Part shown: positions 1 to 8,038 of the stretch, piece by piece | Numbering within the stretch: the stretch's first letter is position 1 | Layout: the number at the start of each line of letters is the position of its first letter | DNA from: Sinomicrobium sp. | GTDB lineage: Bacteria > Bacteroidota > Bacteroidia > Flavobacteriales > Flavobacteriaceae | Direction: 5' to 3' | DNA length: 64,000 bases | Assembly: GCA_029266035.1 (NCBI GenBank) | Contig: JAJUFH010000008.1 | Coordinates: 34,786-98,785 of the forward strand | Notes under the pieces: generated by a model | Seen by the model: only the letters and a program-made list of their open reading frames with translations | Databases searched by the model: none | Told to the model about the DNA's origin: nothing | Made by a program: the position numbers and the translations under genes

Positions 1-736
1 AAACTGGGAAGGTGCGGCAGAGATGGCCAACCTGGCTTACGACAACGATTTGGCCGGTTCTTTTGCACCAGAACTATATGGCGATGGCTTTTTAGATATC
101 AACAATCCCGAATGGCTATGGGGTTACGATCAGACCCCCGACCAATGGGTTTCGGCTCACACTCCGGCAGCTTGGACTGATATATTGAGCCCTGGCATGG
201 GACTGGCTCCTTACAAAGTGGGATATATGAATGTAAACTTTACCAATTTGTTTTCTGCAACCGATATACGAAACCTCTTTCAGATTCAAAATGCAAATGT
301 CAATAACGTAAGACATATGACCACTACCAAATTTTGGTTCGACAAAGAAAACCTGGACTACCCCATCATAAGAAAACCGGAAATGGTACTTATAGAAGCT
401 GAAGCTAAGTTCAGACAAGGACCGGCATTTGAAGCTGAAGCTCACGACCTTTTGTACTACCTCCAAAAAAACAGGGATCCCAATGCTGTAAAGTCATCGA
501 ATACAGGAGGCGATCTGGAAGAGGAGATATTGCTAGAAAGGAGAAAGGAACTCTATGGGGAGATCGGAGTGGAATGGTTTGATGCCAAACGCTTACAAAG
601 AGGGATTGTCAGAACATCTAATCATCAGATACAAATGACCATAGCGCCCAACGATATTCTGTTTGTCATGCAAGTTCCCGAAAGCGAATACGACGCAAAT
701 GACAATATAGATCCATCAGTTAATAACGATCGTTGA
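1..736 (+). CDS. SusD/RagB-family outer-membrane lipoprotein, C-terminal part
   Basis: The frame is already open at the window edge (in frame from base 2), so only about the last 245 residues are present and the signal peptide and N-terminal TPR region are missing. The end carries the SusD C-terminal signature, with ERRKELYGE followed by EWFDAKR and then a run leading to polar residues before the stop. SusD proteins are surface lipoproteins that cap a SusC TonB-dependent channel and deliver oligomeric ligand to it; the partner SusC should lie just upstream. The genes that follow (proteases and sulfatases) suggest a sulfated protein or glycan ligand. The family assignment is firm; the substrate is inferred. 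Confidence 0.85.
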   Translation, partial: NWEGAAEMANLAYDNDLAGSFAPELYGDGFLDINNPEWLWGYDQTPDQWVSAHTPAAWTDILSPGMGLAPYKVGYMNVNFTNLFSATDIRNLFQIQNANVNNVRHMTTTKFWFDKENLDYPIIRKPEMVLIEAEAKFRQGPAFEAEAHDLLYYLQKNRDPNAVKSSNTGGDLEEEILLERRKELYGEIGVEWFDAKRLQRGIVRTSNHQIQMTIAPNDILFVMQVPESEYDANDNIDPSVNNDR

Positions 737-826
737 TGGAGATAGAATGTTTTAAGGTGAGTAGAAGAGCTGTTGTTTGTAGAGGTGTAAAAGCGATTAA
801 GTCAAATAAATTATTAATCTGTCAAT

Positions 827-1282
827 ATGAAAAGAGTTCTTGTAGTATTAGGAATACTTTTGTTTATCACCCACACCTCCCAAGCGCAGTGGAACACTAA
901 TGCCAATGGAGATGTATACACGAACTCCAAGGTGGGGATAGGGTCTCAAAATCCTGATTCCAGACTTACTGTAAACGGACGAATACACGCCAGCGCTGTT
1001 AAACTCACCCTGGAAATCCCAGCAGACTACGTATTCCAGAAGTACTATACCGGAGAATCTGTTTTGCAGCCGGGATACACTGTGCTTTCTCTCGATGAAG
1101 TTGAGAGTTTTATCAGAGAAAATCACCATTTACCCGGCATCCCTTCGGCTAAAGAATTACGAGAAGAGGGTATGGATTTGGCGGAGATGAACAATCTACT
1201 CCTTCAGAAAATTGAAGAACTCACTCTCTACGTGCTAGAGCAGGAAAAATTGATACAACAACTGATCAATGAAGAAAAGTAA
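827..1282 (+). CDS. small secreted tail-fibre/adhesin-like protein
   Basis: A 151-residue protein with an N-terminal signal peptide ending near THTSQAQ. A short beta segment of the type GIGSQNPDSRLTVNGRIHA follows, then a module resembling the C-termini of Bacteroidota tail-fibre-like or S74-neighbour proteins (PADYVFQKYYTG, HHLPGIPSAKELREEG) and a C-terminal heptad-like helix (LLLQKIEELTLYVLEQEKL) that probably oligomerises. No enzymatic motif is visible. It is duplicated by the next gene and sits between the SusD gene and a secreted protease. A role in surface binding or trimeric scaffolding is a guess. Confidence 0.7.
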   Translation: MKRVLVVLGILLFITHTSQAQWNTNANGDVYTNSKVGIGSQNPDSRLTVNGRIHASAVKLTLEIPADYVFQKYYTGESVLQPGYTVLSLDEVESFIRENHHLPGIPSAKELREEGMDLAEMNNLLLQKIEELTLYVLEQEKLIQQLINEEK

Positions 1283-1808
1283 TAAGATGGTGAAGTATGC
1301 TGCAAGCCTCCTTTTTTTGGCTATGACCCTGCAACAGGTAGAGATTTATGCTCAGCAATGGGAAGTCGATGCGGAAGATTATCTGTTTGTCACTAAAGGA
1401 AGTCGTATAGGAATAGGCTCTGAGCATCCCGATGCAGAACTCACCGTAAATGGTGAGATTCGAGCTACAGCCTTTAAAGTGAGCAATGAGATTCCCGCCG
1501 ACTACGTATTTCAGAAGTACTATACCGGTAGCTCCGAATTGCTCCCCGATTATACGATGCCGACTCTAAAAGAGGTGGAAGACTTTGTTAAAACCCATCA
1601 TCATTTACCAGGTATTCCCGCGGCTGAAACGATTAGAAAAGAGGGGCTAGATGCCGGAAAAATGACCAATATGATCTTACAAAAAACGGAGGAACTAACC
1701 CTTTACTTGATGGAACAACGCAAAAAGCTAGAATATATTAGACAACAGCGCAAAAAACAAACCTCCTCCAAGGTTTCACCTTGTGAGATAAAACTCCAAA
1801 AAAGATGA
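1269..1808 (+). CDS. paralogue of the preceding tail-fibre/adhesin-like protein
   Basis: A 179-residue secreted protein sharing the module of its upstream neighbour: GIGSEHPDAELTVNGEI, PADYVFQKYYTG, HHHLPGIPAAETIRKEG and a C-terminal helix rich in Glu, Leu and Gln. It ends in a basic tail (RQQRKKQTSS) that the other copy lacks. The start at 1269 overlaps the previous stop by 14 bases; an ATG at 1287 keeps the signal peptide and removes the overlap, so it may be the true start. The stop overlaps the next start by 4 bases (ATGA), indicating translational coupling. Tandem duplication is clear; the function is unknown. Confidence 0.7.
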   Translation: MKKSNKMVKYAASLLFLAMTLQQVEIYAQQWEVDAEDYLFVTKGSRIGIGSEHPDAELTVNGEIRATAFKVSNEIPADYVFQKYYTGSSELLPDYTMPTLKEVEDFVKTHHHLPGIPAAETIRKEGLDAGKMTNMILQKTEELTLYLMEQRKKLEYIRQQRKKQTSSKVSPCEIKLQKR

Positions 1809-3028
1809 AAATATCTTTGAAAACAACTACTGCGATTTTAATGATAACGGTCGTGGGAACTATTTTTTTCAAGCTGTTTGCCGGCAAAAATGAAGCTGAG
1901 AGCACAGCACTCTCATTTGATGAATATTCGGAAACCCAGCCTGAAGGTTTGATGGATTGCAGCTTTGTTCCAGTATGTGGGGATGGGTATACCCCCTCAC
2001 CGGTAGAATACAATACCAACATCCCGGGAGGGGATTATCAGAATGGCCCTTTTACCGAAGATTACTACAGTTCATCTTCAGAAAAGGTGATAGGCGTTTA
2101 TGTGGTTGCAGACTATTCGGTATATCAAAACCTAAACGACGAGGTAGCTACTGAACGCTATATTAGGAACATTCTTTTCAAACAGGTAGCGGATATCTAT
2201 GCATCTGAAAAAGTAAATCTTAAAATAGAGGAAATAAAGATATGGACAAAGCCAGATCCGTTTACGGGAGATACGGCGGGTAAAAAACTGAAGAGTTTCA
2301 GCAGTTACTTAAAGAATTACAACCCGGATTACAGTGGCAATATAGCCGTATTGCTGTCGTCGGTAGTAAAGGGAGGGGTAGCGCGCAGAGCTGGAGAAGA
2401 TATGTACAAGGCCCCCAATGGAAATAACCGTCCCAAGTTTCAAAGAGCATTGGTGGCAGGAGGGGTCGACCCCAGCGATGAAGCGCGATTGCCCGACTGG
2501 TCTAACGGGGTACACATATTGGCACACGAGCTGGGGCACAGTATGGGGTCGGCGCACACTCAAGGATGCTTTTGGAATGGGAATAACACTGCCATAGACG
2601 GTTGTAAAGAACCAGAACCACTTAACAATGACCCTTGTTCCAGACCTCCGGTACCGGCGCCGAATAAGGGAACTATAATGAGTTATTGCAAAATTCTCAA
2701 ATGCAGTGATGTAGGAGTGAATTTCAGTCTTGCTTTGGGTCCGCAACCGGGAAACCTCATCAGGAAAACTGTAGCAAATACTAGCTACGATATTGAAAAT
2801 ATCCGAGTTAGTGATAAGTACATAAGTATAAATCAACCTCTCGGAAGCTATGATGTGGAGCGAGAAAATGTGTACAGAGCCAGCCGGAATATTGAGCTGA
2901 GTGCGGCAGTAGACGGCAATGCCTATATTTCTGTGAGTGCAGCGGAAGTAAATTTCAAACCTGGATTTGAAATGACTGCCGACAAGGGAAAGCTACACGC
3001 CTATATAGGAAATTACAAACCTTTTTGA
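1805..3028 (+). CDS. secreted metzincin-type zinc metalloprotease
   Basis: A 407-residue protein with an N-terminal hydrophobic export signal. Residues 241-251 are HELGHSMGSAH, a perfect HExxHxxGxxH metzincin zinc site, with cysteines downstream typical of reprolysin-like (M12B) proteases and a likely Met-turn at TIMSYCK. The last roughly 60 residues (ASRNIELSAAV, then VNFKPGFEMTAD) resemble the short beta 3-coathanger stack domain seen at the ends of Bacteroidota secreted proteins. It is coupled to the upstream gene by an ATGA overlap. It probably cleaves extracellular protein, perhaps the protein core of a sulfated glycoprotein handled by the neighbouring sulfatases; the substrate is inferred. 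Confidence 0.85.
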   Translation: MKISLKTTTAILMITVVGTIFFKLFAGKNEAESTALSFDEYSETQPEGLMDCSFVPVCGDGYTPSPVEYNTNIPGGDYQNGPFTEDYYSSSSEKVIGVYVVADYSVYQNLNDEVATERYIRNILFKQVADIYASEKVNLKIEEIKIWTKPDPFTGDTAGKKLKSFSSYLKNYNPDYSGNIAVLLSSVVKGGVARRAGEDMYKAPNGNNRPKFQRALVAGGVDPSDEARLPDWSNGVHILAHELGHSMGSAHTQGCFWNGNNTAIDGCKEPEPLNNDPCSRPPVPAPNKGTIMSYCKILKCSDVGVNFSLALGPQPGNLIRKTVANTSYDIENIRVSDKYISINQPLGSYDVERENVYRASRNIELSAAVDGNAYISVSAAEVNFKPGFEMTADKGKLHAYIGNYKPF

Positions 3029-3056
3029 TTTGCGTAAGTTATTCAATATAAACGAT

Positions 3057-4634
3057 ATGAAAGCATGTGTTTTTTGTGTATTGGGCGCTCTGTTTTTAGC
3101 TGGATGCCAATCGTCGACTACCGAAAAAAAGGAAGCCCCTCAACGACCTAATATACTTCTCTTATCTATAGATGATTTGAGACCCGAACTCGGATATTAC
3201 GGCAATGAAGAAATAATAACTCCCAATATTGACGCTCTGGCCGCTTCGTCTATGACTATGCTAAACACACATTGTCAGTCGGCAGTATGCGCTCCTTCGA
3301 GGGCGAGTACTATGTTGGGTTACAGACCCGATTCTACTCGAGTATGGTATTTGGGAGACGAGTTCAGAAAAATAGATCCCGACGCCGTGACCATGCCTCA
3401 GTATTTTCACAAAGAGGGGTATTACACGGTAAACATCGGGAAGATATTTCACAATTTTATGCCCGATTCCGTCTCATGGGACGAACCCGATTTGAGACCT
3501 TATCCCTACAACACTGAGCCTCATCGCTACAGAGATGGCGAAACTTATTGGTACACTGAAGAATCTAAAGCGATACAGGAGGCGACGAGAGAGAAATTGC
3601 TGTCAAAGGTAAACAGTCCGCGTGAGTTGTATGCAGACGGTTGGAATCACGGCCCGGCCTTGGAGGCAGCTGATCTGCCCGACTCAGTTTATATAGATGA
3701 CAAACAAACCACTCTAGCCTTAGAAACACTAAAAAGGATAAAAGACAAAAAGCAACCTTTCTTTATGGGGCTCGGCTATTACAGACCACACCTTCCTTTT
3801 GTAGTTCCGAAAAAATACTGGGATATGTATCCGGAGGGATCTATTTCCCCGCCTGCTAATCCGAAACTGCCCGAAAATGCTCCGATAATGGCTTCGAGTT
3901 CCAACTACGAGCTGCGCGCTTACCACAACACACATAAAATAGGAAGACCGGAAGAAGAACCCCTTCCTCAACAATATGTAGACAGTTTGCGAAGGGGGTA
4001 TTACGCCAGTGTTTCTTTTATAGATGCACAGATTGGCCGGATAGTAGAAGGTTTAAAAGCCATGGATCTTTACGACAATACCATTATAGTGCTTTGGGGA
4101 GACCACGGTTGGAAAATAGGAGATCACAACGGTTGGGGTAAACAGACCAATTTCCGTATCGATACCCAAGTTCCACTTATCATAAAAGAAGCTAATCAGC
4201 AACAAGGGAAGAAAATAACAGCTCTGTCGGAGTTGGTCGATCTCTTCCCTACAGTATGCGATCTGGCCGGAGTGCCAAAAGCTGAATATTTTCAAGGAAC
4301 TAGTCTTACCCCACTCTTTAAAAATCCGGAATTGCCGTGGAAAGACGCCGTTTTTACCCAGTTTAGAAGAACGAAGAAGGCATCTAAAGACGGAAACGAA
4401 TATATGGGGTATTCTATGCAAACTGAGAGATATCACTATGTAGAGTGGTATACCTGGGACAATGAAACCAAGACGAGAGGAGATTTTGTCGCTTCAGAAC
4501 TCTACGATCACAAAGAGGATTTTTACGAGACCAAAAATATTGCGGGATATCCCGAAAATGAGGCATTGACAAAACATCTTTCCGAAAGCTTAGCAAAAGG
4601 CTGGAGAGCCGCTATACCAGAAAGTGAACGGTAA
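3057..4634 (+). CDS. sulfatase, iduronate-2-sulfatase-like (S1 family), lipoprotein
   Basis: A type I sulfatase of about 525 residues. The ATG at 3057 is preferred over an upstream TTG at 3030 because it gives a clean lipoprotein signal (MKACVFCVLGALFLAGC). The metal site begins in SIDDLRPELG. The catalytic signature CAPSR places the formylglycine-forming cysteine at about residue 78, and WGDHGWKIGDH supplies further metal and sulfate ligands. The sequence around GWKIGDHNGWGK is that of the iduronate-2-sulfatase-like subgroup (S1_7). It needs an anaerobic sulfatase-maturating enzyme, which is not in the window. It probably removes sulfate esters from a uronic-acid-type or related sugar; the exact linkage cannot be read from sequence. 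Confidence 0.92.
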   Translation: MKACVFCVLGALFLAGCQSSTTEKKEAPQRPNILLLSIDDLRPELGYYGNEEIITPNIDALAASSMTMLNTHCQSAVCAPSRASTMLGYRPDSTRVWYLGDEFRKIDPDAVTMPQYFHKEGYYTVNIGKIFHNFMPDSVSWDEPDLRPYPYNTEPHRYRDGETYWYTEESKAIQEATREKLLSKVNSPRELYADGWNHGPALEAADLPDSVYIDDKQTTLALETLKRIKDKKQPFFMGLGYYRPHLPFVVPKKYWDMYPEGSISPPANPKLPENAPIMASSSNYELRAYHNTHKIGRPEEEPLPQQYVDSLRRGYYASVSFIDAQIGRIVEGLKAMDLYDNTIIVLWGDHGWKIGDHNGWGKQTNFRIDTQVPLIIKEANQQQGKKITALSELVDLFPTVCDLAGVPKAEYFQGTSLTPLFKNPELPWKDAVFTQFRRTKKASKDGNEYMGYSMQTERYHYVEWYTWDNETKTRGDFVASELYDHKEDFYETKNIAGYPENEALTKHLSESLAKGWRAAIPESER

Positions 4635-4658
4635 AAAGTCATACAATGATAATTCACA

Positions 4659-6371
4659 ATGAAAAGATTTGATACAAATTTCACCAAAATACTCTTGGAC
4701 TTATTTGTGGCACTTTGTGTGTCCGCAAATATGGTCTCCTGTTCTTCCGAACCCGATGTAGAGGAATTGATAGAGGGTTTTGAAGATCAGCCAATTGACA
4801 ATTGCGATCCTGACGAGCCCTATACCGTAAATAGATCCAATCAAAAACCGCTCAATGTGGTCTATTTTATACCTTCCGACTTTGTAAGTGTGTACGAAGC
4901 CAAGCAAAATACGGTCAGATCCAATCTGAGCAAGGCGGTGCTCTTTGCTCAGCAATGGTACAAAAAGCAGATGGAACTGGGCGGTTATCCCGATAAGACC
5001 TTTGCCCTGTTTACCAGGTATTCCGATACAGATGTACGCATTATTCCTGTTTACGCAGAAAACACCAGCGATCAATATGACAGCAACAAGGTGAGGATAG
5101 AGGTGGCCTCCTATCTCCAAGGCCATCCCGATGAAGCGGGTGGAGCACACACCCTTATTGTATGTGATGAAGCTACCGGCTTTGCCAACAATGCAAATAA
5201 CAGGATGGTAGTCACCAAGTCTCCTGACGATTACACCATGGTAAACACCGGAAAAACACTGGATGGGTTGGCCTTGTTGAACGCGTCAAAATACGGTGCT
5301 TTGCTCCACGAACTTGGACATGCATTAAACGCTCCTCACATAGCTCACAAAGCTTCAGATAGTCCATATCTGAGTATGATGGGAGGTGGTGGCGCTAATC
5401 GATGGGATGCGGGAGGTCATGAAGATAAGGTGATGTTCCTCCCTTCTACCTTAGCCATATTCGATGTTTGTGAAGCCTTTAATAAAACGGATAATGGCAT
5501 CGACTATTACGCCGTACAACCCAAAGTGAAAATGGTGAATTACAAGGTTGAAAAGGACAATAGTATACAGGCTACCAAAGCGAGTTTTACATTTACCTCA
5601 GATATTCTCCCGAAACATCTTTATGTCAGTATGGATGCAGAACCGTCGGTTGCAAACCAAAATTACGACGCAATCTCTTTTACCGCAGAGATAACACCAA
5701 CTGGAAACCCCGATGAATACAAAGCCGAACTGGAGATGCCGTATTCCGAGTTTTTTAACGGTTACAACCTTTACGGGTCTAAACTAGACAACGACATAGT
5801 ACTGGCGGTTAACGTATTGACAGAAAACGGATTCAGGGAAATTCCGCTTCAATACAGTTATACGATATCTTCAGCCACTCAGCCTGAACCGGATGACAAT
5901 ATCAACAGGGAGTTTGTCGGCTTTTCTAATCGCTCTACCTGGTCGATCTCTGCCAACAGCACAACGCATGGTCAGCCGGTAGCTCAGGGTGCTGATGCTA
6001 TGTTCGACGGCAACCTAAGCACTTTTTGGTTTTCAGACTGGCCTACGCAGTCAGCTTCCGACACTCCGCATATCATCGATATAGATATGGGGGTGGAAAA
6101 TACCTTTAGCGGTATTTATATGTACTCTATGAGGAATCCCAATCCGCAGTTCAGACCTAAACATATTTTGGTAGAACTGAGCAGTGATAATATTACCTAT
6201 ACCACTGCGGCAGATTATACCAAGCCGGAAAACGGCATTGAGACCGAAGTGTTGTTTGGCAGTGAGCAAACAGCGCGCTATATCAGAATTACCGTAGACG
6301 AGGTCTATACCGGTAATGGAGTGGAAAATTTGACCATTAACGAACTCGATATCATTACAGAAGCCCCATAA
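4659..6371 (+). CDS. lipoprotein metalloprotease with C-terminal discoidin-like domain
   Basis: A 570-residue lipoprotein (lipobox near NMVSCSSEPD). Residues 217-227 are HELGHALNAPH, which matches HExxHxxGxxH except that Asn replaces the usual Gly. An MMGGGG stretch follows and may serve as the Met-turn. The last 140 or so residues (from FVGFSNRSTWSISAN to the end) look like an F5/8 type C (discoidin) carbohydrate-binding fold. It therefore looks like a cell-surface glycoprotein-binding protease, placed between two sulfatases in one operon. The metal-site variant and discoidin call rest on motif reading only. Confidence 0.75.
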   Translation: MKRFDTNFTKILLDLFVALCVSANMVSCSSEPDVEELIEGFEDQPIDNCDPDEPYTVNRSNQKPLNVVYFIPSDFVSVYEAKQNTVRSNLSKAVLFAQQWYKKQMELGGYPDKTFALFTRYSDTDVRIIPVYAENTSDQYDSNKVRIEVASYLQGHPDEAGGAHTLIVCDEATGFANNANNRMVVTKSPDDYTMVNTGKTLDGLALLNASKYGALLHELGHALNAPHIAHKASDSPYLSMMGGGGANRWDAGGHEDKVMFLPSTLAIFDVCEAFNKTDNGIDYYAVQPKVKMVNYKVEKDNSIQATKASFTFTSDILPKHLYVSMDAEPSVANQNYDAISFTAEITPTGNPDEYKAELEMPYSEFFNGYNLYGSKLDNDIVLAVNVLTENGFREIPLQYSYTISSATQPEPDDNINREFVGFSNRSTWSISANSTTHGQPVAQGADAMFDGNLSTFWFSDWPTQSASDTPHIIDIDMGVENTFSGIYMYSMRNPNPQFRPKHILVELSSDNITYTTAADYTKPENGIETEVLFGSEQTARYIRITVDEVYTGNGVENLTINELDIITEAP

Positions 6372-6389
6372 GACTAAAAAATAAAAGAC

Positions 6390-7997
6390 ATGAAAATACC
6401 AATTTCTTGTATACTGCTGTGTACTGCCTTTGCGGTATTGAGTTCCTGTAATGGCAGTAGCAGTAAAGTTTCGCAGCTAAAAGACAGAACAGAAGTAGAT
6501 ACTCAAGATATGATGTCTCAACGACCTAATATACTGTTTATTCCCGTTGACGATTTGAGACCGGAGTTGGGATGCTATGGCAATGAAGTTATCAAAACCC
6601 CCAATATAGACAAACTTGCGAGTCAGGGGGTGGTTTTTAATCGCGCATATTGTCAACAAGCGGTCTGCGCACCTTCGCGTACCAGTCTGTTGACCGGATT
6701 AAGACCAGATTCTACTCAGGTATGGGATTTGTACACCAATTTTAGAGATCATATGCCGGAGGTAGTAACACTGCCGCAATTTTTTAAAGATAAAGGCTAT
6801 TATACAGTGGGCTATGGAAAGACTTTTCACAACATCTTTCCGGATACCATTTCTTGGAATGAAAAACTGCATTCAGACGGCTTTCCATTCGACCCTGATG
6901 CGGTGTATGTAAATACAGACAACCTCATTATTCAAAAGGAAAAGGAAATTCAACTTTTAAAAAAAGGGAAAGCTCAATTTGATCATTACGGCTTTATCTA
7001 CACTAAAGCCAAGGCCTTTGAAATAGCCGATGTAGACGATGATGCATATTACGACGGTGCTCAGACCACTATGGCTGTCAAAAAGCTACAAGAACTCAAA
7101 GACAAACAGCAGCCTTTCTTTTTATCCGTCGGATTTTACAGGCCTCATCTTCCGTTTAACGCTCCTAAAAAATACTGGGATATGTACAAAAGCGAAGATA
7201 TTCCCTTGGCGACCAATCCTTATACTCCAAAAGACAGTCCTCTTTTTGCTGTACACGGCGATGCTGAGTTGCGGGCGTATACCGGAAGTCACGATTTGCC
7301 CAAACCACAAGACGATCCACTAGATGAGGAACGGCAGAGAGTGCTAAAACACGCTTATTACGCCAGTGTTTCTTATATCGATGCACAGATAGGAAGGTTG
7401 TTGGACGAACTGGATCGTTTGGGACTTAGAGAGAACACCATTGTTGTACTTTGGGGAGACCACGGGTGGAAGCTTGGCGAGCACAACAGTTGGGCAAAAA
7501 TGTCGAACTACGAAATAGATACCCGAGTCCCACTTATTATCAGTGGAAAAGGAGTTGAAGAAAAAGGAGGAATCTCCAATTCCCTAACCGAATTCGTAGA
7601 CGTTTACCCCACACTTTGCGATATGACAGGATTTGAAATCCCGAAATACTTACAAGGCAATAGTCTAATACCCTTGCTAAAGGATACTGAGGCGAAGGTA
7701 AAAGATGCAGCCTACAGCCAGTTCTTGCTCGGACGGTTTGGCCCTGCCGAATACAGAAAGCAAGAGCGAATGGGATATGCTGTCCGAACAGACCGCTATC
7801 GCTATGTAGCTTGGTACGATTGGGATAAAAAAACAAATACTAAAGGCAAGCTTATTGCCAGGGAGCTCTTCGACCACAAAAATGATCCCCAAGAAAATAT
7901 CAATATAGCCAACAATCCTGCAAATAGCGAGTTAATCGCGCAACTGCACAAAGAGTTGGGTAAGGGATTTAAGCTGAATGGTACATCAACCCAGTAA
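6390..7997 (+). CDS. sulfatase, iduronate-2-sulfatase-like (S1 family), lipoprotein
   Basis: A 535-residue paralogue of the sulfatase at 3057. The signal peptide ends in a lipobox (AVLSSCNGSS). The metal-binding PVDDLRPELG, the formylglycine motif CAPSR with Cys at about residue 93, and WGDHGWKLGEH are all present, so it should be active once matured. The same KKYWDMY and SYIDAQIGR blocks occur in both enzymes, consistent with duplication and divergence toward different sulfate positions on one substrate. It starts 18 bases after the discoidin metalloprotease. Confidence 0.92.
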   Translation: MKIPISCILLCTAFAVLSSCNGSSSKVSQLKDRTEVDTQDMMSQRPNILFIPVDDLRPELGCYGNEVIKTPNIDKLASQGVVFNRAYCQQAVCAPSRTSLLTGLRPDSTQVWDLYTNFRDHMPEVVTLPQFFKDKGYYTVGYGKTFHNIFPDTISWNEKLHSDGFPFDPDAVYVNTDNLIIQKEKEIQLLKKGKAQFDHYGFIYTKAKAFEIADVDDDAYYDGAQTTMAVKKLQELKDKQQPFFLSVGFYRPHLPFNAPKKYWDMYKSEDIPLATNPYTPKDSPLFAVHGDAELRAYTGSHDLPKPQDDPLDEERQRVLKHAYYASVSYIDAQIGRLLDELDRLGLRENTIVVLWGDHGWKLGEHNSWAKMSNYEIDTRVPLIISGKGVEEKGGISNSLTEFVDVYPTLCDMTGFEIPKYLQGNSLIPLLKDTEAKVKDAAYSQFLLGRFGPAEYRKQERMGYAVRTDRYRYVAWYDWDKKTNTKGKLIARELFDHKNDPQENINIANNPANSELIAQLHKELGKGFKLNGTSTQ

Positions 7998-8038
7998 TAT
8001 ATTGACTAAATCAAAAATAAAACGAGTTCAACTATAAA

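Noticed and set aside
1957..2154. A 65-codon + strand frame inside the metzincin gene
   Set aside because: Out of frame within a well-supported gene and without homology.
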